Below, piece after piece: positions 26,081 to 34,139 of a stretch of 64,000 nucleotides of DNA. Under the pieces are notes generated by a model. It worked only from the letters and a program-made list of their open reading frames with translations, was not told the DNA's origin and made no database searches. How positions within the stretch are numbered: the first letter of the stretch is position 1; each line of letters begins with the position of its first letter. This DNA comes from Gemmatimonadota bacterium. GTDB taxonomy: Bacteria; Gemmatimonadota; Gemmatimonadetes; Gemmatimonadales; GWC2-71-9. Location of the stretch: the NCBI GenBank assembly GCA_016704275.1, contig JADJAK010000001.1, forward strand, positions 124,001 to 188,000. The letters run 5' to 3'. A program made the translations under genes and the position numbers.

Positions 26081-26824
26081 CTAGAGCTTGGTCGCCTGCT
26101 GCTTCCGCCGACGGCGGCTGGCGGCCGCCATGCCGGCAAGGCCAGTGGCGAGCAGCGTCATGGTGGCCGGCTCGGGCACGACTTCCTGCGGCGGCGACGG
26201 CTGGCGATACAGGAATTCCTGTGCGCCGCAATTCGGGTTCCGCGCCAGGTCGCAGGTGATCAGCGCCCAGTCGGAGTACGTCGTCAGCGCCGGCGACGAG
26301 TTGTAGAAGCCGGTGGTCAGGCCGAGAAACGCGCCGTAGTTGGTCACGAGGTTGTTGAGTCGGGTGGTGGTGTTGTTCCCGTACCCGAGCAGCGCCCACA
26401 TCGCATCCTGGATCGCGCCATCGCGCGCCTTGGTCGCGTTGGTCGGCGCGACCTGATCCTGCCAGAGCATCTGGTCGGCGAGGTATGCCGCCCAGCGATA
26501 GGCATCCGGGGACGAGCCGCCGGTCGCCCCGTTCCGGGCGTGCGAGAAGTCGCTCCCATCCAGCGGGGTGATCCACGCGTTGTACGTCTGCCCGCCACTG
26601 ATCCAGTGGTTGTAGTCGACGCACCAGACATAGAAGGGGGAGCCGTAGACGCTCGGTGCCGTGTCGAACTGGCCGAGGTACGGACCACCGACCACATTGC
26701 CGATCACGGGAGCGCCGGCGATCGAGCCGGCAAACCGGAATCCATCCTGATATGGGGTCTGAGCCTGCAACGGCGCGGCGATCAGCGCGGTGGCCGACAG
26801 GATCTGGAGGAGGCGAGCGTTCAT
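26081..26824 (-). CDS. PEP-CTERM sorting domain protein
   Basis: A 247-residue exported protein with signal peptide (ILSATALIAAPLQAQ) and a C-terminal PEP-CTERM tag: VPEPATMTLLATGLAGM followed by ASRRRRKQ. In other bacteria this tag directs transfer to the exosortase (EpsH), often with exopolysaccharide production. The mature part (about 20-215) is rich in Tyr, Trp, Asn and Gly and has three Cys, with no domain I recognise. No exosortase gene is in this window, so the processing machinery must be elsewhere. The ATG at 26824 is chosen because the signal peptide follows directly. Confidence 0.8.
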   Translation of the reverse strand: MNARLLQILSATALIAAPLQAQTPYQDGFRFAGSIAGAPVIGNVVGGPYLGQFDTAPSVYGSPFYVWCVDYNHWISGGQTYNAWITPLDGSDFSHARNGATGGSSPDAYRWAAYLADQMLWQDQVAPTNATKARDGAIQDAMWALLGYGNNTTTRLNNLVTNYGAFLGLTTGFYNSSPALTTYSDWALITCDLARNPNCGAQEFLYRQPSPPQEVVPEPATMTLLATGLAGMAAASRRRRKQQATKL

Positions 26825-27035
26825 GGTGATTCTCGGCAACGGGGAATCGGAGCAACCAGGGTACGGCCTCCTTCTATGGCAACGGTGGGGCCACGAGCGA
26901 TCCACCGGGTCGTGGCAATCCGGTTGCGTCTCGCTAAGTGATTGATGGTATTGAAGTTGCAGTGATTTCACCCGGCAACGTCAGCGTGTCGCCGGTCCGG
27001 CAGGTGCCGCGGAGGCACTACGGCTGCGCCTCGTT

Positions 27036-27557
27036 TTGTGGCGGCGGTCCATCAAGAACGACGAAAGGTGTGGTATCAGGCCCACGGGGCTGGGGGGCGT
27101 TCTGCAGTACTTGACGTGGAAGGCGCTGCACGTGATTGGCGCCGTGCTCATGGTGGGGAATGTGACCGTCACCGGCGTCTGGACGATCCTGCTCTGGCGG
27201 GATCGTGCCGAGCGGACGCCCAGGCACATCGCCAGGGGCATCCTCTGGACCGACCTGCTCTTTACCTTCCTCGGCGGTGCCCTGATGACGATCGCCGGCA
27301 TCATGATGGTCCGTCAGGGCTATCCCACCGGGGCGTGGCGGCAGGTCCCCTGGCTCGTGCAGGGGATCGAGATGCTCGGCATCTCCACCGCGATCTGGCT
27401 GGCCCTGCTGATTCCCGATCAAGTCCGGATGGAGCGCTGCCCCGACAATCAACTCCCGCGCTTCCGCAAACTTTACCTGCGCTGGAGTCTCATTGGCTGG
27501 GTCGCCACGGCGTTCCTCTTTCGGGGCATTTGGGTGATGACCACCAAGCCGACATGA
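27036..27557 (+). CDS. DUF2269-like integral membrane protein
   Basis: A small membrane protein with four predicted transmembrane helices: LHVIGAVLMVGNVTVTGVW, TDLLFTFLGGALMTIAGIMM, GIEMLGISTAIWLALLIP and SLIGWVATAFLFRGIWVM. The pattern resembles the DUF2269 family of predicted integral membrane proteins. The frame is open from TTG 27036, but the family normally starts just before the KALHVIG helix, so TTG 27111 or CTG 27102 (about 148-151 residues) is more likely the true start. It overlaps the pseudokinase gene by ATGA, suggesting the two act together. Confidence 0.6.
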   Translation: MWRRSIKNDERCGIRPTGLGGVLQYLTWKALHVIGAVLMVGNVTVTGVWTILLWRDRAERTPRHIARGILWTDLLFTFLGGALMTIAGIMMVRQGYPTGAWRQVPWLVQGIEMLGISTAIWLALLIPDQVRMERCPDNQLPRFRKLYLRWSLIGWVATAFLFRGIWVMTTKPT

Positions 27558-28393
27558 CCGACTCGCTGACTCTTCGCCTTCGGCTCGCCGTCGCCTCCGC
27601 GGCGGAGTTGGGCGAGGAAGAAGCCGCGACTGGTGGTCGCCGAGTCTTCCTGGCACGGGCGCGTACTGATACCCCGGAGGCTGCTCCCTCCCGCCGCGTG
27701 GTGCTGCATCCGGCGGCGCCGGACGGCCCGACCCGCGAGGCGCTCGTCCGCCGCACCGATCAACTGCTGGTGCTCACCCATCCAGCCATCGCGGCCCCGA
27801 TCGCAACCGGGGAACTCGAGGGGCGGGCCTGGATCATCGATCCCATCCCACCCGGCATTCCGGTGCTGCAGCGGCTCGCCGATCGCGGCACCCTGCCCCT
27901 GCGCGAGGCGATCACCATCCTCCGCGATGTCGCCCGAGCCCTCGCCGCGCTTCACCGGCGGGAGCTGACCCACGGCCGGCTCTGGGCCGGCACGGTGATG
28001 CTCGATCGCCGCGGGACCGTGCTCACCTCGTTCGGGCTCGTGGCCGACGCCACCCCAAAGGACGACCTCCATGCCCTCGGGGCGCTCGCCTGGGAGATGC
28101 TGGTCGGCTTGCCGCCCCAGGCGGCCGGGAGCTGGCCGCTCCGCACGTATCGCCCTTCCGCCCCGGCGGACCTCGAGCGGCTGGTCGGCGGGCTGCTCTC
28201 GCGGGATGGGGAGCCGCGTCCGGGTCGGGCGGAGGAAGTGCTCGATGTCCTCGACCACTTCCCCCCGCTCACCCCGGAACCGATCGCCGATTTCCTCGAT
28301 GGCGTCGCCGCAGGCGGGGGACGTCGGAGCCGCCGCCGCCGCGGACTCATGGTGACCCTCGGGTCACTCCTGGGGCGACTTCGGGGCAGCTGA
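27554..28393 (+). CDS. Protein pseudokinase
   Basis: A 279-residue protein with the helical C-lobe layout of a bacterial Ser/Thr kinase (LREAITILRDVARALAALH, then DLHALGALAWEMLVGL with the F-helix Asp171). All catalytic residues are substituted. The ATP-lysine position is His52 (VVLHP), the HRD-x-K-x-x-N loop is HGRLWAGT (140-147), and DFG is SFG (159-161). The C-terminus is basic (GGRRSRRRRG) with a short hydrophobic end. It cannot be a normal kinase and is probably a binding or scaffold protein, perhaps tied to the upstream membrane protein with which it overlaps. Confidence 0.75.
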   Translation: MTDSLTLRLRLAVASAAELGEEEAATGGRRVFLARARTDTPEAAPSRRVVLHPAAPDGPTREALVRRTDQLLVLTHPAIAAPIATGELEGRAWIIDPIPPGIPVLQRLADRGTLPLREAITILRDVARALAALHRRELTHGRLWAGTVMLDRRGTVLTSFGLVADATPKDDLHALGALAWEMLVGLPPQAAGSWPLRTYRPSAPADLERLVGGLLSRDGEPRPGRAEEVLDVLDHFPPLTPEPIADFLDGVAAGGGRRSRRRRGLMVTLGSLLGRLRGS

Positions 28394-28475
28394 GGGCCGG
28401 CTCACTTTCCCGTCCATCCACACTCGGCTATTTTACGGGGATGTTCATAAACGATTCTCAGAAGGAAGCAGATTA

Positions 28476-28907
28476 GTGGCACGCACCAGACGTCGCGGTG
28501 GCACCAACGTCGCACCACCGTCCGAAGCAGCGGTTCTCCCAGGTCCCGCCGGCACCACCGTTTCTCGCCCCGCTGGACGCACGTACGGCTCCCATCGTGA
28601 ATGGCTCCTGGCCAGGCACGGTTCGGTCTGCGCGTACTGTGGCGCCAAGGTTCCGCCCGAAACCATCACGCTCGACCACGTCCGGCCGCGTCGCGGCCAG
28701 TCGGCCTACGACCGGCCCGACAACCTGGTCCTCGCCTGCCGCCCCTGCAACGCCGCCAAAGCCGACATGCCGCTGCTGGCGTTCCTGATGGCGCGCCGCG
28801 CGCGTGGCGTCTTCCTGCTGCACTACGGCGATCACCTCTCCGATCCGCTGAAGGAATTGGTGCGGAAGTCGAGTGAGCGGCCGTTGTTGCCGCCGGAGAG
28901 TCGGTGA
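28476..28907 (+). CDS. HNH endonuclease
   Basis: A 143-residue protein with a zinc-ribbon HNH nuclease fold: CAYCG (Cys52, Cys55), TLDHVRPRRGQ (Asp67, His68), then DNLVLACRPCNAAKAD (Asn83, Cys88, Cys91). Most small proteins of this class are chromosomal housekeeping or phage-derived nucleases of unknown target. The GTG start at 28476 has a good AAGGAA ribosome-binding site about 10 bp upstream. The first 35 residues are basic and of low complexity. No restriction or phage genes accompany it. Confidence 0.82.
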   Translation: MARTRRRGGTNVAPPSEAAVLPGPAGTTVSRPAGRTYGSHREWLLARHGSVCAYCGAKVPPETITLDHVRPRRGQSAYDRPDNLVLACRPCNAAKADMPLLAFLMARRARGVFLLHYGDHLSDPLKELVRKSSERPLLPPESR

Positions 28908-28913
28908 GGGGAA

Positions 28914-29016
28914 GGTCGTAAGTCGTAGGTCGTAGGTCGTAGGTCCAACGAAGGCCGGCTTCCCATGAGGAGGCCGGCCTTCATCACTTACGACTTACGA
29001 CTTACGACTTACGACC
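28914..29016. repeat. GTCGTAG heptamer arms flanking a hairpin
   Basis: Left arm of GTCGTAA/GTCGTAG units at 28914-28945; right arm of TTACGAC units at 28986-29016. The arms are inverted with respect to each other and enclose the GC-rich hairpin at 28950-28982. They sit between convergent genes. Confidence 0.85.
28950..28982. terminator. Terminator-like hairpin inside heptamer arms
   Basis: A 10-bp stem GAAGGCCGGC / GCCGGCCTTC with a short loop between convergent hnh and kgd genes. A closely related hairpin with the same stem is at 56858-56891. Confidence 0.75.
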
Positions 29017-29025
29017 CATACACCC

Positions 29026-31758
29026 TTACGACTTCCCAACCACCACACCCTTCCCCCCCAACGCCTCTCCCACAATCCGCGCCTGTTCCGCCTTGTGCGC
29101 CGAGAGATAGCCTTCGGCCGGCGAGGCACGCTCCGGGCGGCCGATGTAGCGCATCGTCACCCCGGCCGGGAGGATGGTGCGCATCCGCGGCTCGATGAAC
29201 GACCAGGCGCCCATGTTGCGCGGCTCTTCCTGGACCCACGCCACGTCGGTCAGCGACGGATAGCGCGACAGCAGTTCCTTCACCTCACGCTCGGGGAAGG
29301 GATAGAGCTGCTCGATCCGGGCGATCGGCGGGCGATCATCGCCGAGCTTGGCCGCCTCTTCGACGAGGTCGTAGTAGACCTTGCCGGTGCAGAGCAGCAG
29401 CGTGCGCGCCGCGGCGCGGCGACCGTTGGTGGCCGGATCGTCGAGCACCGTCTCGAAGCGGCCCGCGGAGAGATCGGCCAGCGAACAGCTCGCGGCCGTC
29501 GCGCGGAGCAGCGACTTCGGCGTCATCACGACCAACGGACGGCGGATAGCCCACTTCGCCTGACGGCGCAGGACGTGGAAGTACTGCCCCGACGTGGAGC
29601 AGTTGACCACGCGGATGTTGCCTTCGGCCGCCGACTGCAGGAATCGCTCGACGCGACCGCTGGAATGCTCCGGCCCCTGACCCTCGTACCCGTGTGGCAG
29701 CAGCAGCGTGAGCCGCGACGTGACGCCCCACTTCGAGAGACTCGACGCGAGGAACTGGTCGAGCATCACCTGTGCGCCGTTGACGAAGTCGCCGAACTGC
29801 GCCTCCCACACCACCAGCGCCTCGGGCGCCGCCGTGGCATAGCCGTACTCGAACCCGATCGTCGCCAATTCCGAAAGCGGCGAGTTGTGCACTTCGAGCG
29901 GCGCCGAGGCGCCTGGCAGCGCCTGCACCGGCGCGAAGACGTCGCCATTCACGGCGTCGTGCAGCACCAGGTGACGATGCGAGAAGGTGCCGCGCCCCAC
30001 ATCCTGCCCCGTGAGCCGGATCGGCGTTCCCTCGACGAGCAGCGAGGCAAACGCCAGCGCTTCGGCGTGCCCCCAGTCGATGCCGTGCGGTTCGATCAGC
30101 GCGCTGCGACGCTTCTCGAGCTGCTTGACCAGCTTCGGGTGCACGGTGAAGCCGGCCGGCCACGAGAGCAGCTGCTCGTTGAGCGACGAGATCATCTCGG
30201 CCGGAAGCGCCGTCTCGAGTTCGCCGGCCACGCCCGCATCGCGCACCGGCTCCGCCGACGGCGCCGGGCGGCCGAGCGACGACTTGAAGGACGTCTGGAT
30301 TTCGACGAAGCGGTCGTACGTCCTGGTGACCAGCGCCTCGGCATCGGCGGCCGAGAGCACGCCGGCACTCGCCAACTGCTCGGCGTAGCGCGCACGCACC
30401 GTCGGCATCTCCTTGATCCGCGCGTACATCACCGGCTGCGTGTAGCCCGGCTCGTCCGTCTCGTTGTGCCCGTGGCGGCGATATCCCACCAGATCGATGA
30501 GCACGTCGTCTTCGAACTTGACCCGGTACGCCATCGCCAGACGGACGGCCGCGAGGCAGGCCTCCGGATCGTCGGCGTTGACGTGGATGATCGGGATGTC
30601 GAAGCCCTTGGCGAGGTCCGACGCCCAGCGGGTCGAGCGACCATCGCGCGGGTCGGTGGTGAAGCCGACCTGGTTGTTCGCGATCAGGTGGACCGAGCCG
30701 CCGGTGTGATAGCCCGCGAGGTCGCCGAGATTCAACGTCTCGGCCACGACGCCCTGCCCCGGGAAGGCGGCGTCACCATGGATGATCACGGGCAGGGCGG
30801 CCGTGGTGTCGACCACGGCCTCGCGGCCGCGTCGATTGGTCTGCGCGGCACGCGCCCGGCCATCGACGACCGGCCCGATGAACTCGAGGTGACTCGGGTT
30901 CGAGAGCAGCGCCACCGTGATGGCCTTGCCACCCTTGGTGACAAAGGCCCCCTCGGCCCCGTGATGGTATTTCACGTCGCCGGTGCCACCATCGGGCGTC
31001 ATCCCGCCGGTCAACTGCTTGGCGCCCTCGAATTCCGCGAAGAGTGCCTCATACGGGCGGCCGACGGTGTGCACCAGCACATTCAGGCGGCCGCGGTGCG
31101 CCATGCCCAGCACCACGTCGCGCGCACCGGCCTCGGCCGCGAGCTCGATGGTGAGGTCGAGCATCGGGACCATGATGTCGAGCCCCTCGATCGAGAAGCG
31201 CTTGGCACCGAGATACGCCTTGCCGAGGAAACGCTCGAGCCCCTCGACCTGCGTGAGCCGCTCGAGGAGGGCATGCTGCGCCTCCGCCGTGATCGGCTGG
31301 CGATGGGCGCCCGATTCGATCTGCTGCCGCAGCCAGACGCGCTGCTCGTGCGAGGCGATGTGCTCGACTTCGTAGGCGATCGTGCCGCAATAGGTGGCCT
31401 GCAGGTGCGGCAGTGCCTCGGCGAGCGTCTTCCCCGGGACGGCGATGCGCAGCACGTCGGTCGGGATGGTCGCCATGGTGGCCTCGTCGAGGCCGACCGT
31501 CGCCGGGACGAGCGCCGGGTCGCCGACCGGCGGCGTCCCGAGCGGATCGAGCTGTGCCGCCAGGTGGCCATGGGTGCGGAACGCCTTGATCAGCGCCATC
31601 CCGGCCGCGACGTGTTGCAGCTGGGCTGGCGACGTGGTCGTGGCGGCACTGGCGATCGGCATCATGCCGGTCCAGCCGGCGGACGCCGGGGTCGCGGTGA
31701 CCGGCGCCGCGGGTGCGGAGGCGGAGGCGGTGAGCGGCGCCGGGTGCGGCCAGCGCAA
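29026..31758 (-). CDS. kgd: 2-oxoglutarate dehydrogenase E1 part of a Kgd-type fusion (downstream of frameshift)
   Basis: Thiamine-diphosphate E1 of the 2-oxoglutarate dehydrogenase complex in the TCA cycle. Recognisable parts: LIKAFRTHGHLAAQLDPLG near the N-terminus, MAHRGRLNVL, LSNPSHLEF, GDAAFPGQGVVAET, HLIANNQVGFTTDPR and HGHNETDEP, with a normal C-terminus. The frame opens only at a TTG in an Ala/Pro-rich linker. Immediately upstream, in another frame, lies the E2 acyltransferase domain. Together 29026-32671 would encode about 1215 residues, the size and domain order of actinobacterial Kgd/OdhA. I read it as one gene with a one-base frame change near 31700-31750. Confidence 0.85.
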   Translation of the reverse strand: MRWPHPAPLTASASAPAAPVTATPASAGWTGMMPIASAATTTSPAQLQHVAAGMALIKAFRTHGHLAAQLDPLGTPPVGDPALVPATVGLDEATMATIPTDVLRIAVPGKTLAEALPHLQATYCGTIAYEVEHIASHEQRVWLRQQIESGAHRQPITAEAQHALLERLTQVEGLERFLGKAYLGAKRFSIEGLDIMVPMLDLTIELAAEAGARDVVLGMAHRGRLNVLVHTVGRPYEALFAEFEGAKQLTGGMTPDGGTGDVKYHHGAEGAFVTKGGKAITVALLSNPSHLEFIGPVVDGRARAAQTNRRGREAVVDTTAALPVIIHGDAAFPGQGVVAETLNLGDLAGYHTGGSVHLIANNQVGFTTDPRDGRSTRWASDLAKGFDIPIIHVNADDPEACLAAVRLAMAYRVKFEDDVLIDLVGYRRHGHNETDEPGYTQPVMYARIKEMPTVRARYAEQLASAGVLSAADAEALVTRTYDRFVEIQTSFKSSLGRPAPSAEPVRDAGVAGELETALPAEMISSLNEQLLSWPAGFTVHPKLVKQLEKRRSALIEPHGIDWGHAEALAFASLLVEGTPIRLTGQDVGRGTFSHRHLVLHDAVNGDVFAPVQALPGASAPLEVHNSPLSELATIGFEYGYATAAPEALVVWEAQFGDFVNGAQVMLDQFLASSLSKWGVTSRLTLLLPHGYEGQGPEHSSGRVERFLQSAAEGNIRVVNCSTSGQYFHVLRRQAKWAIRRPLVVMTPKSLLRATAASCSLADLSAGRFETVLDDPATNGRRAAARTLLLCTGKVYYDLVEEAAKLGDDRPPIARIEQLYPFPEREVKELLSRYPSLTDVAWVQEEPRNMGAWSFIEPRMRTILPAGVTMRYIGRPERASPAEGYLSAHKAEQARIVGEALGGKGVVVGKS

Positions 31759-32671
31759 AGGCCGCGAAGATCCCTTCGTAGAAGCCGTGCTCGCCCTGGA
31801 GGAACTGGTCCACCAGCTTGAGGAAATTCCCCGACTCCGCGCCCTGGATCACGCGGTGGTCATACGTCGAGGTGATCATCATCACCTTGGCGATGCCGAG
31901 TGTGGCGATCTGCTCCTTCGACATCCCGCTGAATTCCGGCGGATAGGCGATCGCGCCGGTGGCGAAGATCGTCCCCTGGCCGGGCATCAGGCGCGGCACC
32001 GACGCCACCGTCCCGATGCCGCCCGGGTTGGTGAGCGTCATGGTGGCGCCAGCGAAATCGTCGGGCATCAGCTTGTTGGTGCGCGCCTTCTCGACCAGCC
32101 CCTCGTAGGTCGTCAGGAACTCGGCGAAGCTCATCGTATCGGCACGCTTGAGCACCGGCACCATCAGGCCGCGACTGCCGTCCTTCCGCTCCACGTCGAC
32201 GGCGAGGCCGAGCTGGACGTGCTCCGGCACCAGCTTGTAGGCGTCGGCGCCGCTCTTGAGGACGCCGGTCCCCATCACCGGGAACTGCTTGGCCCCCTGC
32301 ACCAACGCCCAGGCGATCAGGTGCGTGAACGAGAGCTTCTCGTTGCGCCCGGCCGCCTTGAGCTGGCTGTTGAGCTCGGCACGCCGCGCCTCGAGGACCC
32401 GAACCGGGAGCTCGCGGAAGGTCGTCGCGGTCGGAATCGCGAGGGAGGCGTCCATGTTGCGGGCCAACGCCGCCGCCGGCCCCTTCAACTGGACGGCATG
32501 GGCGGGCACGGGGACGTCAGGGGCCGCGGCGGGGGTCGCCGCTGGGGCCGTCGCGCTCGGGGCGACCAGGGGCCGCTCGAACGGGACGGGGGTCTGTTCC
32601 TCGAGCAGGGCCTCGAAAATGGCCTCGGCCGGAAGGCCGACTTCGGGCTGCTCGGAATCGTTCGGATGCAC
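31742..32671 (-). CDS. kgd: E2 succinyltransferase part of a Kgd-type fusion (upstream of frameshift)
   Basis: N-terminal part of the Kgd-type gene. GTG 32671 has a GGAG 5 bp upstream. Residues 1-75 are a variable acidic then Ala/Pro-rich segment, without a lipoyl domain, as in mycobacterial Kgd. Residues about 75-300 are the 2-oxo acid dehydrogenase acyltransferase catalytic fold, with NPGGIGTVASVPRLMPGQG and the active-site STYDHRVIQGAESGNFL. After GEHGFYEGIFAAF the frame enters the linker and ceases to look like the family, although it happens to stay open to 31049. Continuation is in the E1 frame. Confidence 0.8.
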
Positions 32672-32717
32672 GGCATCTCCGGCTTGGAGTCAACCTGACA
32701 AGATAATCGAGGAAAGC

Positions 32718-32812
32718 GGGTGAACGGTGACCAGTGACCCGTAACCAGTAACCAGTAACCTGTAACCCGGGTCACAGGTCACAGGTCACTGGTCACTGGT
32801 CACCGTTCACCC
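32718..32812. repeat. Near-palindromic GGTCACT/GTTCACC heptamer array
   Basis: The outer 22 bp are perfect inverted arms (32718-32739 and 32791-32812), built from GTGAACG, GTGACCA and GTGACCC units. The interior contains AGTAACC and AGGTCAC units. It lies between the divergent kgd and fadI starts, so it is in a promoter region. Confidence 0.85.
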
Positions 32813-32840
32813 CAACCACCCTCCGGCTAGATTTCAATTC

Positions 32841-34139
32841 ATGCTCCCCCCCTCTCCAGGCCGCCGAGCCGTCGTCATCGCCGGACTCCGGACCCCGTTC
32901 GCCAAGTCGGGGACCGTGTTGCAGGACGTGACCGCCGCCGACCTCGCCCGCCATTGCACCCGTGAACTGCTCTACCGCACCGAACTCCCCGGCGACGAGG
33001 TCGACGAGGTGATCTACGGGCAGGTGGTGCCGTCGCCGTTGCTGCCGAATGTCGGGCGCGAGGTGTCGTTGCTGCCGCAGCTGCCGAGGACGGTGCCGGC
33101 ATACACGCTGAACCGCGCCTGTGCGTCTGGCGCGCAGGCGATCTGCAACGCCACCGATCAGATCATGGCGGGGCATGCCGACGTCATCCTCGCGGGCGGG
33201 GTCGAAACGCTCTCCGACGTGCCCATCCTGCACACCCGCAAATTCTCCCAGATCCTCGTCTCCGCCTCCAAGGCGCGGTCGCTGGGCGATCGGCTCGGCC
33301 TCTTCGCGCAGGTGCGCGGACGCGATCTGGTGCCGGTATCCCCGGCGATCGCCGAGCCGAGCACCGGGCAGAGCATGGGGCAGTCGGCCGAGAAGATGGC
33401 GAAGGAGAATCGGATCTCCCGCGAGGCGCAGGACGAACTCGCGGTGATGAGCCATCAGCGGGCGGCGGCGGCCACGGCCGATGGACGCCTCGCAATGGAA
33501 ATTGCGCCGTGGTTCGGTGGGCGCGGGATGGACCAGGTCATCGACAGCGACAACCTGATTCGCCCCGAGACCTCGCTCGACGCGCTCGCCAAGCTCAAGC
33601 CGGTCTTCGACCGCACCTACGGCTCCGTCACTGCGGGGAATGCCTCGGCGCTCACCGATGGTGCGGCCACCACGCTGCTCATGAGCGAAGAGAAGGCGCA
33701 CGCGCTCGGCTATCGGCCGCTCACCGCAATCCGCGCCTACGCCGTCGCGGCGGTCGATCCGGGATGGCAGTTGCTGATGGGCCCTGCCTACGCGGTGCCG
33801 ATCGCCCTCAAGCGCGCCGGGATTTCGTGGAACGATCTCGGATTGGTCGAGATCCACGAGGCATTCGCCTCGCAGGTGCTTTCCAACGTGCAGGCGTGGG
33901 GCTCCGCCGATTGGGCGCGTCGTCTCGGCCTCCCCGGTGTCGTTGGCGAGGTCGACTGGAGTCGCACCAACGTGATGGGTGGGTCGCTCGCGATCGGCCA
34001 TCCGTTCGCTGCGACTGGCGCACGACTGGTGACCTCGCTCTCGAACGAGATGGCGCGACGCGATGTGCAGTTCGGTCTCATCTCCATCTGCGCGCAGGGC
34101 GGGATGGGCTTTGCCATGGTCCTGGAGCGGGTCGGATGA
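32841..34139 (+). CDS. fadI: Acetyl-CoA acyltransferase (thiolase)
   Basis: Beta-ketothiolase of fatty-acid beta-oxidation, cleaving 3-ketoacyl-CoA with CoA. 432 residues, the FadI-length class. Catalytic residues visible: Cys in NRACASGAQA, His in AIGHPFAATGAR, and the second Cys in CAQGGMG. It overlaps fadJ by ATGA and therefore encodes the thiolase partner of a trifunctional-type complex. FadI is preferred to FadA because of length and of gene order with FadJ downstream. Confidence 0.9.
   Translation: MLPPSPGRRAVVIAGLRTPFAKSGTVLQDVTAADLARHCTRELLYRTELPGDEVDEVIYGQVVPSPLLPNVGREVSLLPQLPRTVPAYTLNRACASGAQAICNATDQIMAGHADVILAGGVETLSDVPILHTRKFSQILVSASKARSLGDRLGLFAQVRGRDLVPVSPAIAEPSTGQSMGQSAEKMAKENRISREAQDELAVMSHQRAAAATADGRLAMEIAPWFGGRGMDQVIDSDNLIRPETSLDALAKLKPVFDRTYGSVTAGNASALTDGAATTLLMSEEKAHALGYRPLTAIRAYAVAAVDPGWQLLMGPAYAVPIALKRAGISWNDLGLVEIHEAFASQVLSNVQAWGSADWARRLGLPGVVGEVDWSRTNVMGGSLAIGHPFAATGARLVTSLSNEMARRDVQFGLISICAQGGMGFAMVLERVG

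Noticed and set aside
27108..27116. TTGACG as a -35 promoter element
   Set aside because: It lies within the coding sequence of the DUF2269-like gene and no matching -10 is seen downstream.
28914..29016. Repeat-spacer pattern that might be read as a CRISPR array
   Set aside because: The units are 7 bp, directly tandem without unique spacers, and inverted in the second arm. No cas genes are in the window.
31049..31741. Continuation of the E2 frame through the E1 gene
   Set aside because: The translation after the linker becomes Arg/Gly/Ala-rich and unlike any family, while E1 is perfect in the other frame.
29026..32671. Programmed ribosomal frameshift in kgd
   Set aside because: No slippery heptanucleotide typical for -1 or +1 frameshifting is apparent in the linker; kept only as one possibility. 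Sequencing error is simpler.
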